A stretch of 64,000 nucleotides of DNA. Source: Phycisphaerales bacterium. Lineage in GTDB: Bacteria > Planctomycetota > Phycisphaerae > Phycisphaerales > SM1A02. Below the pieces are notes generated by a model. The model did not search any database, had not been told where the DNA came from, and was given only the letters and a program-made list of their open reading frames with translations. Every line of letters starts with the position of its first letter. The first letter of the stretch is position 1. Of the stretch, positions 1 to 8,502 are shown piece by piece. Location of the stretch: assembly GCA_009691725.1 (NCBI GenBank), contig SIAP01000006.1, positions 1 to 64,000 of the forward strand, read 5' to 3'. The translations under genes and the position numbers were made by a program.

Positions 1-164
1 ATCCAAAGGGGCTCTACAAGAAGGCGCGCGCCGGAGAGATTGCAGTATTCACTGGTGTGAGTGATCCATACGAAGCACCACTGCGCCCAGAGGTGCACGC
101 CCACACTGATCGAGACTCCGCAGAGGTCTGCGCCGCGCAGATCGTCGCCACCCTGCCTTCGTAA
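1..164 (+). CDS. cysC: Adenylylsulfate (APS) kinase, C-terminal end (partial)
   Basis: Only the last 53 codons are in the window; the frame is open to the left edge and ends in TAA at 162-164. The peptide reads [22 protein letters not shown] and then a variable tail. In the APS kinase family the segment '[15 protein letters not shown](S/D)DPYE.P' lies near the C-terminus, close to the APS-binding lid. The enzyme phosphorylates adenylylsulfate to PAPS in sulfate assimilation. The Walker A region is outside the window, so I cannot tell whether this is a stand-alone CysC or the C-terminal domain of a CysN/C fusion. Confidence 0.8.
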   Translation, partial: PKGLYKKARAGEIAVFTGVSDPYEAPLRPEVHAHTDRDSAEVCAAQIVATLPS

Positions 165-175
165 CATCGCACTCC

Positions 176-790
176 ATGCGGTGGTTCTGGATTTCCATTG
201 TCATCATCGGTGTCGTTGCAATCATCATGATCATGCAACCACGGGAGCGTGATGATCTCGTCGATGCGCCGCCGATCACACCATCCACTGCACCACCCAT
301 TGGACAACCCGTCATCGCACCGGACGCACCAGCACCGGTCGCGCCATCATCTGAACATCACGATCAATTCGACTTCAAGGGCACGGGGTCAACAACCGAT
401 CCATACCGCATCACATGGTTACTCATGAAGAGCGCCGAGGACCCAAACGAGCCAAACGGCGAAGTGCGCATTCCTAAAAACCTCGCGCAACTCGACGGCA
501 CATCCATTGAGATCAGCGGGTACCTCGCACCGCCCGTCCAACAGGAGACCACGAGTGAACTGCTCGTGATGCAGAAGCGATGGGATGGCTGCTGCATCGG
601 GACTCCGCCAACACCCTTCGACTGCATCGAAGTCCGACTCGATGCACCCGTCACCATGCGAGCCATGCACCTCATCCAGTACGGAACCATCCGCGGCACG
701 CTTCGGATCGAACCCTTCATCGCCGGCAAGTTCTTGTTGGGGCTCTATCGAATCGAAAATGGACGCGTCGAGGGCGAAATCTCCCAGTAG
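176..790 (+). CDS. Membrane-anchored protein, DUF3299-like
   Basis: This is a 204-residue protein. An N-terminal signal anchor (about residues 3-20, WFWISIVIIGVVAIIMIM) is followed by a Pro/Ala-rich linker and a globular domain from about residue 60. The domain contains 'LAQLDGTSIEISGYLAPP' and 'RWDGCCIGTPPTPFDCIEVRL'. That layout (a 'G.v.ISGyl.P' strand, then a Cys-containing 'CCIG.PP.P...I.V' segment) resembles DUF3299 domains, whose function is unknown to me. The Cys pair could bind metal, but this is inference. It starts 11 bp after cysC and could be cotranscribed. The assignment rests on motif shape only. Confidence 0.6.
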   Translation: MRWFWISIVIIGVVAIIMIMQPRERDDLVDAPPITPSTAPPIGQPVIAPDAPAPVAPSSEHHDQFDFKGTGSTTDPYRITWLLMKSAEDPNEPNGEVRIPKNLAQLDGTSIEISGYLAPPVQQETTSELLVMQKRWDGCCIGTPPTPFDCIEVRLDAPVTMRAMHLIQYGTIRGTLRIEPFIAGKFLLGLYRIENGRVEGEISQ

Positions 791-844
791 ATGCAGACGC
801 CCCCGCTCCGAGCGACACAATCCGCGCAGCGTTGATGTACTTTC

Positions 845-1834
845 GTGGGCAAGATCACAATGACACCCATAACGAGATCCATCACTCCACGTCCAACCGA
901 CCGAATTCCAACGAGCGACTTGGGTGTGTACGAAGTTGTTCGCCGCCTCCCCGTCACGACATGGTCGATGCGTCCCACCGTCGCGCTTCCGGTGATCGCG
1001 CCATCGAACGAATCATCGACCGCGCTTCATTCCATCGGCCGACTCGCTGGATGGATGGACGCCACGGATTGGGTTGGACCGCTCGCAACACGACTCGCCT
1101 CCCGCTACCGGTCCCCCGCCGCGCAGCCTCTCCTTCGCGTCACCACCGCGTGGCTTGGTATGGCTGGCCAATCGCGAAGTTCCATCGCATGTGTGCCACC
1201 ACCACCAGCGTGGTTGCCATCCATCATCAGCGGATGGCGCACCGCTGTTGCCATGGACACTGTGGCACAACAGGACAGAGCCAATACTGGTTTGCGCGCC
1301 GCTGCATGGACTATGTGGATCTTCGATCAGGCACAACCATTCGGATCATCGAGCGAGAGTATTGCCCGCGCACACGCCGCACACATCATCGCACATGCAA
1401 CTGGATTGAGCGCGCCGTTGATCGGAGGCGTTCCACACTCGGATGCATCACGTGCACAACTGCATGGCCTTCTTGCGGGAGTTCATTCGATCGACACATT
1501 CGCCATCTGGTGTCGTGCGTGGTGCCTCGAAGTCGCAGAGGAATGCGATCGGGTCCTCGTTGCGCTCAAGGAGATCAAGCGTGAACGCGATCACCTATTC
1601 AAGGTCGCCGGCGCGATGCGCGCCCCACGGAATTGTCTCGCGCTCGCCGAGTCACTGCTCGCAGATCCAAACATCACCGTTGCTGATGCGGCACGAACGA
1701 TGGGTGTGACATTCCGGGCCGCACAAGCGATCGTCGACAAATTCGCTTCACAGAAACTGCTGCGCGAAGTCACGGGGCGGCGGCGCGATCGACGGTATGA
1801 GTGCGATGCGCTGAGCAACGCACGGTGGCTCTGA
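845..1834 (+). CDS. Degenerate Fic-like protein with C-terminal winged helix
   Basis: 329 residues from GTG 845; ATG 860, five codons on, is an alternative. The C-terminal layout follows Fic proteins of the AMPylator type. There is a helix equivalent to the Fic core (residues 163-190, [26 protein letters not shown]) and a helical bundle. A wHTH follows at about 265-320 ('[25 protein letters not shown]', then [14 protein letters not shown]). The family signature HPFx[DE]GNGR is replaced: the catalytic His is Gln164, and the Gly/Asn residues of the anion hole are Ser/Glu. AMP transfer is therefore unlikely. A DNA-binding or scaffold role is my inference. It ends 8 bp before dus. Confidence 0.62.
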   Translation: MGKITMTPITRSITPRPTDRIPTSDLGVYEVVRRLPVTTWSMRPTVALPVIAPSNESSTALHSIGRLAGWMDATDWVGPLATRLASRYRSPAAQPLLRVTTAWLGMAGQSRSSIACVPPPPAWLPSIISGWRTAVAMDTVAQQDRANTGLRAAAWTMWIFDQAQPFGSSSESIARAHAAHIIAHATGLSAPLIGGVPHSDASRAQLHGLLAGVHSIDTFAIWCRAWCLEVAEECDRVLVALKEIKRERDHLFKVAGAMRAPRNCLALAESLLADPNITVADAARTMGVTFRAAQAIVDKFASQKLLREVTGRRRDRRYECDALSNARWL

Positions 1835-1842
1835 ACAGTTCC

Positions 1843-2991
1843 ATGCTCCAGATCGGTTCACTGACACTTGACTCACCGCTCCTGCTGGCTCCCATCGCTG
1901 GCCACTGCGATCTCTCGTTTCGCATGCTCTGCCGCGAACAAGGCGGCGTCGGACTTGCGAGCACCGACCTGTTGAACTCGCGCGCAATCCTGAACGGCTC
2001 TCCGCGCACGCTTGAACTCGCGGCGACCAACGAATTCGATAGCCCATGCGGTATGCAGTTGTATGGCAACTCCGAGGACCCACTTCCACAGGCCGCGTGC
2101 TGGGCAATCGATCACGGCGCGAAACTCATCGATATCAACATGGGATGCCCCGTCGACAAGGTTGCCAAGAAACACGGCGGCTCTCTGCTGCTGCGAGATT
2201 GTGCATCAACACAACGACTCACCGAGCGCATCGTCGATGCGGTGCACAAGCACAGCGGTGGTCGCGTTCCAGTCACTGCAAAGATGCGTCTTGGATGGGA
2301 TCGCGAACATTTCGTCGCGCCAACACTTGCGCGCGATCTCGCGTCGATCGGAATCCAGGCTGTGACCGTGCATGGGAGGTGGACGGTCCAGTTCTTCTCC
2401 GGCAAGGCCGACTGGAATCTCATCGGTGAGGTCGTTGCCGCGGTGCCATCGATACCAGTCATCGGCAACGGTGATGTCACCGAACCGCAGCACGCACTCG
2501 ATCTCATGCGACAAACCAACTGCGCTGGCGTGATGATCGGTCGCGGCGCACTCCGTACTCCGTGGATCTTTCGGCAGGCGCTTGAACTCATCCGCACCGC
2601 CGCGAGCCCGTCGAGTGGGGTCGACCCGCCAACCCCGTTCGCTCCGACACTCCTCTATAAGTGCCAGATGATCCGGAGGCACCTCGACCTGCTTGCCAAA
2701 TACTGCCCCTGCGAACGGCATGCGATTCATGGAATGCGATCGCGAATCGCCTGGTACAGCAAGACGATGGGCCCAATAAAACCACTAAAAGAAGCCATTA
2801 GAACAGCCTCGTCGCTTCAGGAGATGGCTTGTGCGGTGGACTACTGGATCGAGCACCTTGTGGCGGGAGCAACAGAATCGGACATTTTGGGGCGACTTTT
2901 TGCTTTTGACAGCGGTGGAAGTAGTGTTCGGGAGTCCCAAGATGTGTGCGGGACGCCGGATCTGCGAAGGGCGGATTCGGTAATTGAGTAG
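1843..2991 (+). CDS. dus: tRNA-dihydrouridine synthase (Dus family)
   Basis: FMN-dependent TIM-barrel enzyme that reduces uridines in the tRNA D-loop. Visible motifs are '[17 protein letters not shown]' (residues 11-27), '[18 protein letters not shown]' with the catalytic Cys at about 102, 'VTAKMRLGW' (about 144) and 'VIGNGDV', then '[15 protein letters not shown]' for the phosphate-binding loop. Length (382 aa) exceeds the usual 320-340 because of a C-terminal tail. The usual HGRTR motif reads HGRWT (177-181). I chose ATG 1843 over GTG 1801 because homology begins at MLQIGSLTL and the longer form would overlap the upstream gene. Which U positions it modifies cannot be said. Confidence 0.92.
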   Translation: MLQIGSLTLDSPLLLAPIAGHCDLSFRMLCREQGGVGLASTDLLNSRAILNGSPRTLELAATNEFDSPCGMQLYGNSEDPLPQAACWAIDHGAKLIDINMGCPVDKVAKKHGGSLLLRDCASTQRLTERIVDAVHKHSGGRVPVTAKMRLGWDREHFVAPTLARDLASIGIQAVTVHGRWTVQFFSGKADWNLIGEVVAAVPSIPVIGNGDVTEPQHALDLMRQTNCAGVMIGRGALRTPWIFRQALELIRTAASPSSGVDPPTPFAPTLLYKCQMIRRHLDLLAKYCPCERHAIHGMRSRIAWYSKTMGPIKPLKEAIRTASSLQEMACAVDYWIEHLVAGATESDILGRLFAFDSGGSSVRESQDVCGTPDLRRADSVIE

Positions 2992-3033
2992 TGCAGGTAG
3001 GGAAACGAGCCCCAGGCTCGAAAGGAAAAGGGA

Positions 3034-3768
3034 ATGTCAAAGAAGTTTTTTGTCGGCGCGATGTTGTTGTCGCTCGGCGCGTCCGCATTTGATGCGCACG
3101 CTGACATGATGGCTCCAGTTTTTTCGTACTCGATCTCGTCGGGTGGTCTGACTGTGAACGGCAGCGCGTCTGATTTTGGATCAGTCCGTCAGCTCGCTCC
3201 AACAGAGTGGTTCTTCCAAGGAAACACAAACGCACTCGCCGGAACGTCGCTGAGTTGGGCGTACCTCGTCGACCCAGATCCATTCATCACCGGCACCTTC
3301 TCTGTCACGAATGAAACTGCGAGCGCGAGAGAGTATGTCATCAACTTCTCGCTGCCGATCTCTCCCTCCATCGAGGCGAGCACGATGTCTGGACAGGTTG
3401 CGGGCACACTGACAGACGCCAACGGTTCAGGGTCGGCGCTGCTGACATCGATCGCTGGCGGCAATGTCTACACGGCACTTGCAGACGAGTTGTTCGTCTA
3501 CTCACTGATGTCTGGCGCCAACCACTGGGTCTCGAACCCATTCGGCACAACCTCGTTTAGTGGCGGATCCTTTGGACAGGGAACGACACTGGCGGGACCA
3601 TTGGTCAACGACACAATCGGAATCCGCTTCGCGTTCACGTTGAGCGCTGGCGATTCTGCGTCATTTTCGAGTATCTTTGTTGTCAATCCGGTGCCTGCAC
3701 CGGGAGTGTTCGCACTTGCGGTCGTGACTGGGCTTATCGGGTATGGGAGACGACGACGGTCGTCGTGA
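3034..3768 (+). CDS. Exported protein with PEP-CTERM-like sorting tail (1)
   Basis: 244 residues. A signal peptide (MSKKFFVGAMLLSLGASAFDAHA) is followed by a Ser/Gly/Thr-rich beta-type ectodomain and a C-terminal VPAPGVFALAVVTGLIG + YGRRRRSS tail. The tail has the three parts of a PEP-CTERM signal (Pro-rich motif, hydrophobic helix, Arg cluster) in the 'VPAPG' form typical of Phycisphaerae. Proteins of this kind are thought to be processed by an exosortase and displayed at the envelope. A purine-rich ribosome-binding site (AAGGAAAAGGG) precedes ATG 3034. The next gene encodes a protein of the same architecture. The ectodomain's function is unknown. Confidence 0.75.
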   Translation: MSKKFFVGAMLLSLGASAFDAHADMMAPVFSYSISSGGLTVNGSASDFGSVRQLAPTEWFFQGNTNALAGTSLSWAYLVDPDPFITGTFSVTNETASAREYVINFSLPISPSIEASTMSGQVAGTLTDANGSGSALLTSIAGGNVYTALADELFVYSLMSGANHWVSNPFGTTSFSGGSFGQGTTLAGPLVNDTIGIRFAFTLSAGDSASFSSIFVVNPVPAPGVFALAVVTGLIGYGRRRRSS

Positions 3769-3794
3769 ATCATTTGGAAGCGGAGGAAAAGGGC

Positions 3795-4517
3795 ATGAAC
3801 AGATTGAGACAGAATGGAATGTCGTGCGTGATGGCATTGGCGGCGGTTGTCGTTGTCTTGGCACCGACTGCATCAGCCGGATTCACATCCGTTGGTGCGT
3901 TCTATAGCGTCTCGTCATCAGTTGGAGGGGGAAACCTCATCAACACAGCGATGGACACAACGCCGGTGAGTTGGGTGAACAACGGGAACTGGACGGCGCC
4001 GAGCGCGTCTATCGAGTGGTCAAACAATTTGCAGGTATGGAACCAGGCAACCGGGATAGGAATGGTGAATGTGAACATCGTCATTCGCAACAACACCGCC
4101 GCCGCCCAAGACTTCACACTCGTTGCGGGAATGGATGGCTTTGCGTCCGGACCATTCACGGCAAGCGGATCGATCGGCGGTCAATACGTCAATGGATCGG
4201 CGACACTTGGCATGCTCACGAGCAGTGGTCCGCTGTGGAGTGCAATAGCTGATTCATCGATCGTCAATACCCAACTGAACAACGCGCTGTTCTTTGCGCA
4301 GCCATTCCAAGTCGTGTCGCTGGGGAGTTTCAGTTTCAGCAATATCCAGTTCGGCGGAGGCATCTCCGACCGTGCGTCGATCGCCTTCTCCATGCGCCTT
4401 TCGCCCGGTGGTGAGGCGAGTTTCACCAGCGTGTTTTCATTTCAGGTCATCCCCGCCCCAGCCGCGTTCGCACTCATTGGGTTGATGCCACTTGTTCGAT
4501 CCCGTCGGCGCCGCTGA
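3795..4517 (+). CDS. Exported protein with PEP-CTERM-like sorting tail (2)
   Basis: About 240 residues: a signal peptide (MNRLRQNGMSCVMALAAVVVVLAPTASA), a beta-type ectodomain, and the tail 'VIPAPAAFALIGLMPLV' + RSRRRR. Its order of elements matches the preceding gene: a SYSISS/FYSVSS start, a 'VxNxTAxAxxFxL/YVIxF' middle and the tail. This suggests an old tandem duplication or a co-displayed pair. I chose ATG 3795 because GGAGGAAAAGGGC lies just upstream; a GTG at 3765 is in frame but would overlap the previous stop. It converges on scpB with 16 bp between the two stops. Confidence 0.75.
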   Translation: MNRLRQNGMSCVMALAAVVVVLAPTASAGFTSVGAFYSVSSSVGGGNLINTAMDTTPVSWVNNGNWTAPSASIEWSNNLQVWNQATGIGMVNVNIVIRNNTAAAQDFTLVAGMDGFASGPFTASGSIGGQYVNGSATLGMLTSSGPLWSAIADSSIVNTQLNNALFFAQPFQVVSLGSFSFSNIQFGGGISDRASIAFSMRLSPGGEASFTSVFSFQVIPAPAAFALIGLMPLVRSRRRR

Positions 4518-4533
4518 ATTCAGGCGCGGGCGA

Positions 4534-5172
4534 TCACACTCGCAGTTCTTTGGACTGCGGCAAGTCCGACAAACTCGCAAGACCAAACACCTTCAAGAAT
4601 TCGCTCGTCGTGCCGTACAGCATTGGACGACCGAGTTCTTCCGCTCGTCCAACGATGCGAACGAGTCTTCGCTCGAGCAGTCCGCGCAAGACTTCTCCAG
4701 ATGCGACACCTCGTATCGCTTCGATCTCGGCGCGTTGGATGGGTTGTCGATACGCAACGATCGCGAGTGTTTCGATGGCTGGTTGAGTCAATCGAGTCTG
4801 TTGCTTTTCTCCGCGCAGTCGTGACACAACTGGCGCGAATGCGGGAAGCGTCAAGACCTGCCGTCCACCGGCAACCGATTCGATCTTGAAGGCACATCCC
4901 AGCGAGAGATATCCGGCGTTCAATTCTTCGACCGCATCGCGAACCAGATTCGTGGATTTGCTCTTGGCGATCAGTCCCAGCAACTCTGCGATGCGCGTGT
5001 CCGACATCGGGCGATCAGCCGCAAGGAGGATTGCTTCGACTCTGCGCGCGAGCGGAAGATCTGCGCAGGGAATCTCCTGAATGTCCGGTTCGATCAACGC
5101 GACGACTGGAATTGGATCGATGCGATCAACCTCGGTTTGGTGCACAGCGACAACCGATGGCTTGGCAGACAT
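4534..5172 (-). CDS. scpB: Segregation and condensation protein B
   Basis: 212 residues with the two ScpB winged-helix domains: residues 43-100 ('RRVEAILLAADRPMSDTRIAELLGL') and 127-180 ('RLTQPAIETLAIVAYRQPIQRAEIEAIRGV', then LLERRLVRIVGRAEELGRPMLYGTT). ScpB bridges ScpA and SMC in the condensin that organises and separates chromosomes. No scpA or smc is in the window. It starts 2 bp after the atpC stop and is the last gene of a minus-strand operon running lipoprotein-holB-CYTH-atpC-scpB. A 35-40 residue N-terminal extension before the first domain is unusual but modest. Confidence 0.9.
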   Translation of the reverse strand: MSAKPSVVAVHQTEVDRIDPIPVVALIEPDIQEIPCADLPLARRVEAILLAADRPMSDTRIAELLGLIAKSKSTNLVRDAVEELNAGYLSLGCAFKIESVAGGRQVLTLPAFAPVVSRLRGEKQQTRLTQPAIETLAIVAYRQPIQRAEIEAIRGVASGEVLRGLLERRLVRIVGRAEELGRPMLYGTTSEFLKVFGLASLSDLPQSKELRV

Positions 5173-5174
5173 GA

Positions 5175-5588
5175 CTAGCGCCGACGAGATGCTGCAACGC
5201 GAGCACGTGCGAGCGATTGTGCGCGCTCGATGCCCTCTCGTTGCTCCAGGGTGAGCGCTTTCTCATTGACTGCTCCAACCCGTGCATCCGCCTCAGACAC
5301 CTGCTTCAGTGCCTGCTCTAAATTGATGGAAGTCACCAGTTCGGCTCCATCGGCGAGCAGCACGAGTGTGTTCTTATTCATCTGCGCAAATCCACCATTG
5401 AGTAGATATTCGGTTGATCCAGCTGCACGATCCACGCGACAGACACCGGCGCCGAGTTGCGACAGGAATGGCGATGCGCCCGCGAGGACGCCCTGCTGTC
5501 CATCGAATGCCTGAAAGCTGACATACTGAACCTCTTCGTCGAGGACAGCGTCGGCGGGGGTCACGATTTTGCATTGAAAAGTAGTCAT
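5175..5588 (-). CDS. atpC: F-type ATP synthase epsilon subunit
   Basis: 137 residues. It begins 'TTFQCKIVTPADAVLDEEVQYVSFQAFDGQQGVLAG', the beta-sandwich domain typical of AtpC. A C-terminal helical hairpin follows ('INLEQALKQVSEADARVGAVN..LTLEQREGIERAQSLARARVAA'). The subunit sits on the central stalk of F1 and regulates ATP hydrolysis. Normally atpC follows atpD. Here the upstream neighbour is a CYTH protein, so atpC is detached from whatever ATP synthase operon the genome has. Start ATG 5588 lies 21 bp after the CYTH stop. Confidence 0.9.
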   Translation of the reverse strand: MTTFQCKIVTPADAVLDEEVQYVSFQAFDGQQGVLAGASPFLSQLGAGVCRVDRAAGSTEYLLNGGFAQMNKNTLVLLADGAELVTSINLEQALKQVSEADARVGAVNEKALTLEQREGIERAQSLARARVAASRRR

Positions 5589-5609
5589 GGCTGTGTGATG
5601 TTCCTGATA

Positions 5610-6125
5610 CTAGCGGGTTGCGCAGTGGGGCGGCGGACCATCGGTGGCGAGGTTGAAGTTTCGATACCGCATGTCATCTGTGACTTCTCGGATGATCCAT
5701 CCCTCAAGCCAAGAGGGAATACGAATCGAAAAATTGGCCTGTGGAATCTCGAGTTCCGCGAGCACCAGCGGAAAGTCCAGAAACGCATCAATCTCCCATA
5801 TCAACGACCCATCCACAATGCGGTGCCTGGACTTGCGAACGCGTCGACCATGAGTCGTCTGCCAGAGTCGATCAAACGATTCTGCGTCGATCGCCTCCTC
5901 GTGTTCCTGACGGACAAGCCCACCGCCACGCTTGGTGTTGAAATGGAACTCCACTCTCCCGTCGGGCATGGTGGTCTTTCGAACGCGACCCGTCGATGCC
6001 ATGCCATCACCGCGCTCACTTCCACACATGTACCCCTGTTCCAAGGTCCACACCTCGCATGGCGCAGGCAGTGGCGGAAGCGCGCGCAACAGCCACACGC
6101 GTTCGATTTCGAGTCCATCCTTCAC
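5610..6125 (-). CDS. CYTH-domain protein (adenylate cyclase/triphosphatase fold)
   Basis: 171 residues from GTG 6125. CYTH landmarks run in order: 'LEIERVWLLRALP' (the EXEXK-type strand, with the final Lys replaced), 'EQGYM', 'GRVRKTTMPDGRVEFHFNTK', 'SLIWEIDAFLDFPLVLAELEIP' and 'PSWLEGWIIREVTDDMRYRNFNLA'. CYTH enzymes bind triphosphorylated substrates in a beta-tunnel and are often triphosphatases; the substrate here is unknown. The first motif reads LEIERVW, so the Lys of EXEXK is lost while the acidic residues remain. GTG 6125 overlaps the holB stop by 4 bp (GTGA), which is why I prefer it to upstream in-frame codons. Confidence 0.78.
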   Translation of the reverse strand: MKDGLEIERVWLLRALPPLPAPCEVWTLEQGYMCGSERGDGMASTGRVRKTTMPDGRVEFHFNTKRGGGLVRQEHEEAIDAESFDRLWQTTHGRRVRKSRHRIVDGSLIWEIDAFLDFPLVLAELEIPQANFSIRIPSWLEGWIIREVTDDMRYRNFNLATDGPPPHCATR

Positions 6126-7378
6126 ACCTGCGCACCTGTCAGTGCGACCTTGAGGCGCGACCACTGCGCAACGAAATCTGCAAGGGCGAGTTTCTGATTC
6201 ACATTTGCGCGCAGATTCCTTTCGGCCTCTGCGATGAGATCTGGCACCAGAGACCAGTACTCCAACTTCGCGGGCATGTGAGCGGACGCACGCATCCGCC
6301 GCGTCACTTCTGCTCCGATCACGGAGAAGAGGAGTCCGGTCGCCTTGCGATTGGCGGCATCCTTGCTTGCATTGTCGTTGTGCTTCACTGCAGCCTCTGC
6401 AACGTCGGACGCAATGCCGTGCATTCGCTCCGCCATCGACAGCGGACACTCGCCGCGTTCGAGTTGATCAATCATCGGGAGCAACTCAACATGCCACGAC
6501 TGCAATCCCAACTCAACTGCGGTGACCGCTGCGCCGGGCGCACCAGCCGCATACATCTGCACGAAGTCGCGAGCTGTGCCAGTGACCTCGCCAAGGTTCT
6601 TGTCCATCCACTGTCGCATCAGTTCGCTCGAGAGAGGATAAAACGCGAGAGATCGACAGCGACTGCGAACCGTTGGCAAGAGGCGATCTAAATTGTTGGT
6701 GACCAAGATGATGGTCGTCCAAGGTGGTGGTTCTTCAAGTGTCTTCAAGAGGACATTCTGACCATCGGTCTCCAGCCGCTCCGCCTCATCAATGATGAAG
6801 ACTTTCCAAGCTCCCATCACACTTGATCGATACACCGGCGCATCGAGTCGAGATCCGCTGCTGTCCACCCCACCGATCATCTGCTCGCGCAAGAGCGCGA
6901 CCGGAATGTTGTTCTGCTTGCGATCGCGAAGTTCGCGGTCCGCGCTGGAACTGGCGAGTTCTGCGCGAATGATCCGCACATCTGGATGCGTCCCTGCACG
7001 CAGGGACTTTCCGCTTGCAGTGTCCCCGCGCGGAGCGCAGCGCGAACGCTCTGCATCACCCGAGAGTGGGTCCACGAGAACTCCCGCAACGCGCAGCGCG
7101 GTCGTGCACTTTCCAACTCCGCGAGGTCCGTGAAAGATCCACGCGTGTGGGAAGTGACCGCTCGTCATCGGCTGGATAAGTGTCGCCAGTGCACGATCCT
7201 GTCCCAGAATTGGACGATCAAATGCGGCGCGCGCGATCGCAGAGACAACTGGATCTCCAGCGGATTCAGACGGACCCTCCGCACGTGACGCACGACTCCC
7301 GCCCGCCGCACTCCCGCGCGCCGCACTCCCGCGCGCCGCACTCCCGCGCGCCGCACTCTTTGGCGTTGGCTCACTCAC
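6122..7378 (-). CDS. holB: DNA polymerase III delta-prime subunit
   Basis: 418 residues, GTG start. It carries the AAA+ clamp-loader motifs: Walker A GPRGVGKCT at 84-92, Walker B 'VFIIDEAERL' (Asp197, Glu198), 'NVLLKTLEEPP', and the sensor/SRC region 'LLPTVRSRCRSLAFYPL'. The clamp loader places the sliding clamp on primed DNA. The first 40 residues are a Ser/Ala/Arg/Gly linker built from a 15-bp tandem repeat (SAARG units) absent from the AAA+ core. DnaX also has a Walker A, but the lack of the DnaX zinc-binding Cys set and the short C-terminus favour HolB. The start overlaps the upstream lipoprotein stop by 4 bp; the stop overlaps the CYTH start by 4 bp. Confidence 0.85.
   Translation of the reverse strand: MSEPTPKSAARGSAARGSAARGSAAGGSRASRAEGPSESAGDPVVSAIARAAFDRPILGQDRALATLIQPMTSGHFPHAWIFHGPRGVGKCTTALRVAGVLVDPLSGDAERSRCAPRGDTASGKSLRAGTHPDVRIIRAELASSSADRELRDRKQNNIPVALLREQMIGGVDSSGSRLDAPVYRSSVMGAWKVFIIDEAERLETDGQNVLLKTLEEPPPWTTIILVTNNLDRLLPTVRSRCRSLAFYPLSSELMRQWMDKNLGEVTGTARDFVQMYAAGAPGAAVTAVELGLQSWHVELLPMIDQLERGECPLSMAERMHGIASDVAEAAVKHNDNASKDAANRKATGLLFSVIGAEVTRRMRASAHMPAKLEYWSLVPDLIAEAERNLRANVNQKLALADFVAQWSRLKVALTGAQV
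7305..7358. repeat. 15-bp tandem repeat inside holB
   Basis: The unit ccgcactcccgcgcg occurs about 3.5 times, nearly perfect. It is read on the minus strand as SAARG repeats at the HolB N-terminus. The unit length is a multiple of three, so copy changes keep the frame. Confidence 0.85.
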
Positions 7379-8424
7379 TTTGGAACCTCCACAAGGAAAC
7401 TCGCATCGGGCGTGGTCTCTTGAGATCCCCTGCGAATGGGTCGGCGGAGTTCTTCGTCATTCACCAACAACTTTGGAAACTGACGCTTGATTTCTTCGAC
7501 ACCATCCGAGTAGAGCATTGTCTTTGAGTTGTACGCATCAGAACCAAAGAGCCCAATCGTCACAATACTCATGCGACGATCATCGTCGTGGTTGAAGAAC
7601 GCTTGGTAGCCCTGCACGCGAAGTCGCTTCGTGAACGCTTCGGCACGACTTTGAATCTCTTGAAGTGATATCTCGTCTGATCCAAAGTCGCTCCACACAG
7701 CGACCTCAACGGTGTAGAGCGAACGCGCGTCTGGATTTGCTTGTCGCGCTCGTCGTAGATCGAACGCGCCCAACTGTCCTTCGCGCGACGCCGCAAGCCG
7801 CGTCAGGAGTGAGCGCGCAAACGGTCGCTCGTTGTCGTTGGTTAGTGCCTGCACTTGTTTCAGAAGTGGCTTGGCGGTGGGATCGTCTGGTCCTGTGAAC
7901 CGACCAACAACAATCACCGATCCGTTGGATCGATTCTGCACAAACGCCTTGGCGAGGAGTGAGTAGCGACTGCGCAACTGTGCGCACGAAGCATCTGCGA
8001 GTTCCTCATGATCCTCGCCCGAGAAGGTCAACAGCGTGATGCTCCACCTGCGATCCTCTGTCGACGAAGCAGAGGTTGGTGGAGCGGTGGCTGTCGAAGG
8101 GATCGTGCGGTCCGCCTGCGGGGTTCCACTCGCAGCTCCACTCGCAGCTCCACTCGCAGCTCCGCCAGCGGTTCCGGGGAGCGACCACCGCGGCGGCTTT
8201 GGGTTGGCCGTCGAGGCCGTGGTCGTACCTGTCGTGTTCCCAAAGCTGTTGCTCTCTGGACCATCTTCGATCGGCGCATCACTAAAGAGTGCGTTCTTGT
8301 CATTCGACCCCCCATCTATCCCCCTTTTTCTTAAGCCAGGGGCGTTTCCAGCACAACCCGCGACCAAAGCCAGCGAGAACCAAATCCAAACAATCCCAAG
8401 CACGGTTGATCGGTTGCGCCGCAT
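7375..8424 (-). CDS. Predicted lipoprotein with SPOR-like C-terminal region
   Basis: 349 residues. A signal peptide with lipobox (about residues 8-23, ending ALVAGC, Cys23) is followed by a low-complexity linker of about 100 residues containing SGAASGAASG. A folded part follows from about residue 128 ('RRWSITLLTFSGEDHEELADASC'). The stretch 'YTVEVAVWSDFGSDEISLQEIQSRAEAFTKRLRVQGYQAFFNHDDDRRMSIVTIGLFG' resembles a SPOR fold (peptidoglycan-binding), with a strand, a helix 'EAFTKRLRVQGYQAF' and then a strand. I regard SPOR as possible, not proven. It is the first gene of the operon leading to holB, CYTH, atpC and scpB. Confidence 0.7.
   Translation of the reverse strand: MRRNRSTVLGIVWIWFSLALVAGCAGNAPGLRKRGIDGGSNDKNALFSDAPIEDGPESNSFGNTTGTTTASTANPKPPRWSLPGTAGGAASGAASGAASGTPQADRTIPSTATAPPTSASSTEDRRWSITLLTFSGEDHEELADASCAQLRSRYSLLAKAFVQNRSNGSVIVVGRFTGPDDPTAKPLLKQVQALTNDNERPFARSLLTRLAASREGQLGAFDLRRARQANPDARSLYTVEVAVWSDFGSDEISLQEIQSRAEAFTKRLRVQGYQAFFNHDDDRRMSIVTIGLFGSDAYNSKTMLYSDGVEEIKRQFPKLLVNDEELRRPIRRGSQETTPDASFLVEVPK
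8125..8163. repeat. 12-bp tandem repeat in the lipoprotein linker
   Basis: Three exact copies of tccactcgcagc, read on the minus strand as repeated SGAA units in the linker behind the lipobox. Confidence 0.85.
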
Positions 8425-8502
8425 GTCCGATGGATCATAACTCGCCCTGCACCCATGATTTGAATTGTTGAAGTCTTTGGATTCGATCCGACGATAGGTA
8501 CC

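Noticed and set aside
580-1584. A 334-codon plus-strand frame across the DUF3299-like and Fic-like genes
   Set aside because: Its product is rich in His/Arg/Cys without any domain pattern, and it crosses two better-supported genes in another frame.
6126-6449. N-terminal extension of the CYTH gene
   Set aside because: It is antisense-like in composition and overlaps holB by 300 bp in another frame; GTG 6125 gives the normal CYTH start.
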